Of a stretch of 64,000 nucleotides of DNA, positions 59,551-64,000 are shown in pieces; position 1 is the stretch's first letter; each line of letters opens with the position of its first letter. Position numbers and translations under genes: made by a program. Source of the stretch: Candidatus Flexifilum breve. GTDB taxonomy: Bacteria; Chloroflexota; Anaerolineae; Aggregatilineales; Phototrophicaceae. The notes under the pieces are model-generated. The model ran no database searches. It had not been told where the DNA came from and saw only the letters and a list, made by a program, of their open reading frames with translations. Location of the stretch: assembly GCA_016717205.1 (NCBI GenBank), contig JADKGC010000005.1, positions 310,001 to 374,000 of the forward strand. Direction: 5' to 3'.

Positions 59551-61284
59551 CTAGCGGATCGTCGGGTCGGCGATCCACACGTCGTTGGCGTAGCGCGACT
59601 CGCCTTCGATGACGAGGTTGGTCGTGTAGCCGTAGCGGAACTCATACACGTTCAGGCCGTTGTACTGCGAGATCACCGGCTTGACCGCGTTCGCGTTGTT
59701 GTCGAACACCTGCAGCACTGGTTCGCACCCGGTCGCGTTGACGGCGGGCTGCGCGCAGACTTCCAGCGCGACCTGCGCCGTGCGGGCTTGCAGGTTATCG
59801 AACACGTAGGTTACGCGCACGTAGTTCCACGACACGAGCTGCTTGGTCGAGGCGATGGTCGCCGGGTCGGGCGTGGCAATCGGCGTCGTCTGGATGAGCA
59901 CGCCAATCAGCGGGCCATACCCTGTCGGCGTGGGCGTCGGGCCGGGGCCGTTGCACCACAGCGCGTCGCAGTAGGCGAGTGGTTCGCCATCGAGCGTCGG
60001 CAGGCTGCGGAACGTGATCTCCGGCAGTGTGGTGAAGCGATAATCGAGGTACACCGCGAAGTTATCGCCGCTCACGAACATCATATTGGACGCGCCGAAA
60101 TTACGGTAGACCGCGCGGAACTCCGTGCCACCCGGCATGACGCCCATGTAATCGAGCGCCGCATAGTCGAGGTAGGCGAACGCATAGTTCGACGTCGCCA
60201 TCAGCCGCTGTTCCGCCGCCTGATCGACGATATCGAGCACCGGCGGGTTTTCGACCAGCGAATTCACGGCGATATCGACCTGCGCGCAGTAATCCGGCGC
60301 GGCGGGGTCAAGTTCGCCGAGCGAAATCTCGAAGGATGATTCGACGATGAACACCAGCGACCGCACCAGCGGTTGGCAGCGCTCCAGCGAATTGACGCCC
60401 TGCCAGCCCGTCGGACGGCGGTTGACGCCGTAGGTGGTATCCGCCAGCAGTTCGAGGTCGGCGCGCAGATTGAGGTACGAGGTCGCGGGCGAATTGGTCG
60501 TCGCGCCGATCCAGCCCGGCGGGCGGCTGCCGAGACCGAGCGTATTATCCGCCAGCAGTTGGAGATCGAGCAGCACATCGCCGACAAACGTGGGCGAGTT
60601 CAGGTCACGACTGCCGATGTACCCGTTCGGGCGGGTGTTGAGGCCGAGTAGTTCGTCGGCAAGGCGTTCGAGATCGCCGCGCACCGCGCCGAGCAGTTCA
60701 ATCGGGTTGGGCAGGTTGCCGTTCGCGTCCGGTGTGCCGAACACGATGTTGACCAGCTCATCTTCGATCTCCGCCTGCACCGCGCCGCAGTAGTTGATCG
60801 CCGACTCGGGCGTTTGCGCCTGCAAGCCATAGAAACTACTGAGCATAATCAGCGTGTTTTGCAGGGTTTGATCGCAGCGCAAGATGGGCGCGCCGCCGCG
60901 CCATTCCGCCGGGCGCGAGTCGCGCCCGAAGAAGGAGTCCGCCGCGAGTTCGAGGTCGTGGCGTACATTGCGGGCGATCACTTCGGGTACCGGCACGGTC
61001 GCGCCGATCCACGCATCTGGGCGGATGCTCGGGCCAAACACCGCATCGGCCAGTTGTTCGTTATCGAACCACAAATCCGAGACGATAGTCGGCGATTGCA
61101 GGTTGGTATTGCCCGTCCAGCTTTGCGGACGAATGCCAACGCCCAGCACCGCATCTGCCAGTACCTCAAGATCGGCACGCGCATCGAAGACGAGCAGTTC
61201 AAACGAGTTCGTTTGGGCCAGTGGCGCGGCACTCACCGACGCCGCGAACAGGCACAGGATCAGGGTAAACAATAAGCGTCGCAT
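59551..61284 (-). CDS. Secreted protein with six internal repeats
   Basis: 577-residue exported protein, not assignable to a family. Signal peptide MRRLLFTLILCLFAASVSA. The body holds six copies of a roughly 40-residue unit with the pattern DLELLAD-x3-G-x3-RP-x-GW-x-G (variants DLEVLADAVLGVGIRPQSW, LADELLGLNTRPNGYIG, DLELLADTTYGVNRRPTGW). They are arranged as three repeats plus a Cys-bearing segment (RC...NYC / RC...DYC), and this block is itself duplicated. The last about 230 residues form a beta-rich domain. It is the last gene of the ECF sigma operon, so probably envelope-stress-linked. Function unknown. Confidence 0.82.
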   Translation of the reverse strand: MRRLLFTLILCLFAASVSAAPLAQTNSFELLVFDARADLEVLADAVLGVGIRPQSWTGNTNLQSPTIVSDLWFDNEQLADAVFGPSIRPDAWIGATVPVPEVIARNVRHDLELAADSFFGRDSRPAEWRGGAPILRCDQTLQNTLIMLSSFYGLQAQTPESAINYCGAVQAEIEDELVNIVFGTPDANGNLPNPIELLGAVRGDLERLADELLGLNTRPNGYIGSRDLNSPTFVGDVLLDLQLLADNTLGLGSRPPGWIGATTNSPATSYLNLRADLELLADTTYGVNRRPTGWQGVNSLERCQPLVRSLVFIVESSFEISLGELDPAAPDYCAQVDIAVNSLVENPPVLDIVDQAAEQRLMATSNYAFAYLDYAALDYMGVMPGGTEFRAVYRNFGASNMMFVSGDNFAVYLDYRFTTLPEITFRSLPTLDGEPLAYCDALWCNGPGPTPTPTGYGPLIGVLIQTTPIATPDPATIASTKQLVSWNYVRVTYVFDNLQARTAQVALEVCAQPAVNATGCEPVLQVFDNNANAVKPVISQYNGLNVYEFRYGYTTNLVIEGESRYANDVWIADPTIR

Positions 61285-61359
61285 GGGCGCGTCCTTCTAA
61301 GTACACATCGCTGCGCTTTATTATATCCGCGCCCACACAGAGGACAATCTAGCCGTTAG

Positions 61360-62472
61360 TCATCCTTGGACGAAATACGTCGGCGTGACCGGGCGCGTGC
61401 CCAAACGGGTGACCGTCGACGCGCCCAAACCGACCGCGCTCAGCGCGCCAATGATCAGGACATCGGCCAACCAACCGAACGGCAGGATGACGAGCAGGGA
61501 GATACCAGCAGAGAGGACGAAACTGCCGATCACAGCGGCGACGAGCGGCGGCAGGCGATTTTTCGCCACGCGCTGCACGATCACATCGCCGACGACCAGC
61601 GCCAGCGTGACCAACCCGCACAGCATGAGCGCCACCAGCGCCACCAGCGCCACCAGGTAGACGGGCAGCAGGAGCAAGCCGAGCGGCGGCACGACCGCCA
61701 GCAGCGTGATCAGCGCGAGCGTGAGCCCCACGCCGAGCGCATACAGCGCAATCCCTACGCCGAGGAAGCGTGTCGGGCGGGCGCGCACCGCGTCTTCAAT
61801 ATGGCTGATCTGGCGTGGGAAGGCAGTCACGGCGATGGTGGCCAGCCCAACCAGCGTGATCACGGACAGCGAGAGCGACAGCGACAGCCCGAGCGGACTC
61901 CAGCTCACCGACAGGCCGCTCCCCGTACCATCACGCAGCGCGAGCAGCGGCTCAAACGGATGGAGCGCTTTGTCTTCCGGGCAGGGTGCCGCTGCGACGC
62001 CCTCCGGCAGCGTGATTTCATCCACGCACGCCGTAATCAGGCCCGCTTCCTGCGCCTGAGCGGTGAAAGCGGCGGTGGCGGCATTAACGAGGATATCCCC
62101 GTCGATGCGCCCTGCGACGAGCGCGTCCGACCCCATCAGGTTGACATCGCCGTCGACTACGCTCGACTCGTTCAGGCGAATCTGTTCGCCCAACACCGTG
62201 AGCTCACCCTCAACGCGACCATCGACGGTGATTTCGCTGCCGATCAGCGCCACATCGCCGTCAATGACCGCGCCGCTTTCCAACGCGATCACCCGGGCGA
62301 CGACCACCAGATCGCCGTCAACCGCTTCGTCAAGGCGGTATTCGTCAGTGAACATGACATTGGTGCCGTCGATCAGCGTGGTCGGGTTGAGGAAGTTTCG
62401 TGCGAGCAGAGACAGCACGATCAACCCGATCACGACAGCGGCGAGGATGAGCAGATTGCGCCGAGTGTTCAT
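61360..62472 (-). CDS. Polymer-forming (bactofilin-like) domain plus membrane protein
   Basis: 370-residue protein. An N-terminal helix (LLILAAVVIGLIVLSLLAR) is followed by a right-handed beta-helix-like stretch (about 45-140) with the regular repeat xAVIDGDVALIGSEITVDGRVEGEL and VVDGDVNLMGSDALVAGRIDGDI, as in bactofilins. About five hydrophobic helices fill the C-terminal half (SLSLSVITLVGLATIAVTAF... LLLLPVYLVALVALVALML). Bactofilin fused to membrane helices is typical of Chloroflexota envelope proteins. It starts 5 bp after the anti-sigma-like gene ends, so they are co-transcribed. Confidence 0.85.
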   Translation of the reverse strand: MNTRRNLLILAAVVIGLIVLSLLARNFLNPTTLIDGTNVMFTDEYRLDEAVDGDLVVVARVIALESGAVIDGDVALIGSEITVDGRVEGELTVLGEQIRLNESSVVDGDVNLMGSDALVAGRIDGDILVNAATAAFTAQAQEAGLITACVDEITLPEGVAAAPCPEDKALHPFEPLLALRDGTGSGLSVSWSPLGLSLSLSLSVITLVGLATIAVTAFPRQISHIEDAVRARPTRFLGVGIALYALGVGLTLALITLLAVVPPLGLLLLPVYLVALVALVALMLCGLVTLALVVGDVIVQRVAKNRLPPLVAAVIGSFVLSAGISLLVILPFGWLADVLIIGALSAVGLGASTVTRLGTRPVTPTYFVQG

Positions 62473-62477
62473 CGCGT

Positions 62478-63017
62478 CTACTCCTGCTCCTTACGCCAGC
62501 CAAACCGCACCAACCAGAACAGCGCGATGGGAATGATCGCAACCATCACCACCGGCGCTTCCGGATAAGTGTTGAGCACATCGCGCGCCCCTTGCACGAG
62601 CGCGTCCAGTGAATTCATGATGAGCGAGAGCAGCCCAGCGATCTGGTTGATCAGCGCGGTGAGCGCGCCCGCATTGCCGACCGCGTTGACGATCAGCCAG
62701 CCTAAGCCCGCCAGCAGCGGCGTCAGCACCAGCGTGACCAGCGCCAAACCGAGCGCGAGCGCCAGCCCCGACGAGCGCATCAGATGTTCGGGCTGCAGGC
62801 CTTCCGCCAGCTTCGCCATGATTTTGAGCGCCAAGCCCTGCGGGGCGCGTTCCATGGGCGCGGCGCGCAGCAGGCGGTCAACATGTTTCAGCTTCTGGAA
62901 ATCAGCCGCTTCGTCGGGATGGTCATCAATGCGCTGGTACAGCTCCTGGAGCGCTTCTGACTCCAGTTCGCCATCCAACGCTTCTTGCATTAGTCGTCGT
63001 CCTCGTTCGTTCGCCAT
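62478..63017 (-). CDS. Anti-sigma-factor-like membrane protein
   Basis: 179-residue protein directly abutting the ECF sigma gene. The N-terminal cytosolic domain (1-85: MANERGRRLMQEALDGELESEALQELYQRIDDHPDEAADFQKLKHVDRLL) resembles anti-sigma domains but lacks the His/Cys zinc motif. Two or three hydrophobic helices follow (LALALGLALVTLVLTPLLAGLGWL and further). Position and layout suggest it holds the sigma factor at the membrane until signalled; that role is inferred. Confidence 0.8.
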   Translation of the reverse strand: MANERGRRLMQEALDGELESEALQELYQRIDDHPDEAADFQKLKHVDRLLRAAPMERAPQGLALKIMAKLAEGLQPEHLMRSSGLALALGLALVTLVLTPLLAGLGWLIVNAVGNAGALTALINQIAGLLSLIMNSLDALVQGARDVLNTYPEAPVVMVAIIPIALFWLVRFGWRKEQE

Positions 63018-63614
63018 TTACACGTTCTCCAATAGCGCCGTCAGCGGACCCGACGCCGTCTTCGGGTTGATCTTCTCGGCCAGAATCTGCCGAGCGCGGA
63101 ACAGGCGGCTTTTTATGGCGCTTTCCGTCGTGTCGAGAATGTCCGCAATTTCGGTATACGAATAGTCATACCAATAGCGCAGCACGACGGCGGCGCGATA
63201 TTCGGGGTTGAGTTCCTTGAGCAGCGCCTGAATTTCGCGGCTTTGCTCCCGCATGATCGATGCGAATTCCGGTTCGGGTTCCTCGCTGCTCAGGCTTAAG
63301 GCCGGCAGCGGATCATCCTCAATCGATAGCCACGTCATGCGGCGGCGGCGAATGCGGTCAATGCAGTGATTCGACGCAATCGTCAGCAGCCAGGTCTTGA
63401 ACGAACGCGAGGGGTCGTACCGCTGGAGGTTGAGATAAGCGCGGAGAAACGTTTCCTGTGCGGCGTCTTCGGCTTCGCCCCGATCATTGAGCATCCGGTA
63501 CGCCAGGTTGTACACCGAATCCTGATAGGTGTAGACCAGCTCCGCGAATGCATCCTGATCGCCTTCCAGCGCGGCATGTACCCATTCTAGGACAACCGGA
63601 TCGGGCGTAGACAA
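63018..63614 (-). CDS. ECF-type RNA polymerase sigma factor
   Basis: 198-residue sigma-70-family ECF sigma factor. Region 2: FAELVYTYQDSVYNLAYRMLNDRGEAEDAAQETFLRAYLNLQRYDPSRSFKTWLLTIASNHCIDRIRRRR. Region 4: ELNPEYRAAVVLRYWYDYSYTEIADILDTTESAIKSRLFRARQIL. There is no region 3. It is followed without a gap by the anti-sigma-like gene, then the bactofilin-like gene and the repeat protein, a typical envelope-stress operon. The ATG 63614 has GGAGAGAAC upstream. Confidence 0.94.
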   Translation of the reverse strand: MSTPDPVVLEWVHAALEGDQDAFAELVYTYQDSVYNLAYRMLNDRGEAEDAAQETFLRAYLNLQRYDPSRSFKTWLLTIASNHCIDRIRRRRMTWLSIEDDPLPALSLSSEEPEPEFASIMREQSREIQALLKELNPEYRAAVVLRYWYDYSYTEIADILDTTESAIKSRLFRARQILAEKINPKTASGPLTALLENV

Positions 63615-64000
63615 CTTGTTCTCTCCAATCGACGTCTTCCTCTCGCCTTGCGTGGCTACTTTCCTATACGCAGCGGGACGGCGAAAGGTTGCGGCATTAT
63701 ACCGCTAAACAGTGTGCGTGTGGATGCGTGACGGCGGTGCGTTGAACCTTCGGGGAAGGACGTGGGGTGCTTTAGGCGCTCATCTCTCGTGGATTCCCGA
63801 AGCCGCTCTGCTCAAGAACGAAAGACCAAATTACTGCTTAGGATAGCACGAACGTTGGAGGCTTTATATCAGTCAAATGTCATAGGTGGTATATGAGATC
63901 AGATGGAGATGACTGGGAGCGTTTGCAATAAACGTGTGATATAGGCTCAAGATCGCAAGGCCATGTCGAGGCAGACCGTAGGGGCGCAGCATGTTGCAAC
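63615..64000. other. Gene-free right end
   Basis: Upstream region of the ECF sigma gene and beyond. A possible promoter is expected near 63640-63720, but no clear -35/-10 is seen. No gene signal. From 63978 the start of a GTAGGGGCGCA repeat is cut by the window edge. Confidence 0.5.

Noticed and set aside
61366..62568. 400-residue open frame on the plus strand
   Set aside because: Antisense of the bactofilin-like gene; extremely rich in Gln, Arg, Asp and His.

Overview
The window looks like part of a chromosome from a Chloroflexota bacterium, probably Anaerolineae-like. This is inferred from GC-rich coding sequence, many mid-size single-copy metabolic genes on both strands, several families that recur in that phylum (DUF427, DUF1905, ParB-like, VanW, and secreted SH3/CARDB proteins), and numerous GC-rich palindromic repeats between genes. 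No rRNA, ribosomal-protein or other phylogenetic marker is present, so the assignment is tentative. There is one tRNA (Lys-CTT), no CRISPR array and no prophage.

Layout. 1-6658 (minus strand): an amino-sugar/sialic-acid-type catabolic operon with a fused NanE-ROK kinase, a GntR/FCD regulator, a DapA/NanA-family aldolase, a family-5 solute-binding protein carrying two apparent single-base frameshifts, and DppB/DppC permeases (the last cut by the window edge). 6890-7984: a stand-alone TIR domain fused to a family-4-like uracil-DNA glycosylase, the most unusual gene here and a candidate immune effector. 8.2-8.8 kb: a decayed IS4-type transposase. 9-17 kb: housekeeping and redox genes, including two divergent regulator/target pairs with readable operators (MerR/aldo-keto reductase and TetR/VOC protein). 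17-25 kb: VanW, a ParB-fold protein, SurE, an alpha/beta hydrolase and a P-type ATPase. 25.3-26.9 kb: tRNA-Lys and an intact solo TnpB. 27-30 kb: small metabolic and DUF genes. 30-34.4 kb: a sugar-nucleotide epimerase/glycosyltransferase/membrane-protein cassette. 34.4-37 kb: VOC, nucleoside hydrolase and M24 peptidase. 37.4-39.6 kb: a three-gene overlapping operon (membrane protein, TPR, deazaflavin-type oxidoreductase). 40-44.3 kb: an MFS transporter with a possible leader peptide, DinB, an AlkD-like protein and a YcaQ-like glycosylase. 44.6-50.3 kb: a GAF histidine kinase, two secreted proteins sharing an N-terminal domain, and membrane proteins. 50.5-51.7 kb: a complete IS4-family element with a dead transposase, perfect ends and a 9-bp target duplication. 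51.7-59.4 kb: FAD oxidoreductase, ABC exporter, GNAT, CaiB, VOC, FMN-type oxidoreductase, lipoprotein and P1 peptidase. 59.5-63.6 kb (minus): an ECF sigma / anti-sigma-like / polymer-forming membrane protein / six-repeat secreted protein operon.

The gaps are filled with at least five families of dispersed inverted repeats: a GAATTC-centred GC palindrome, a CCCCTCTCC/GGAGAGGGG hairpin, a GGACGC-AT-GCGTCC hairpin, a GTAGGGGCGCA hairpin, and ACTGTGAACTG/ACTCAGTCCT hairpins. The IS4 element sits inside one of these repeats. At least three apparent frameshifts (two in the solute-binding protein, one in a DfsB-like gene) are each repaired by removing one base from a short G/C run, which points to consensus errors rather than real pseudogenes.
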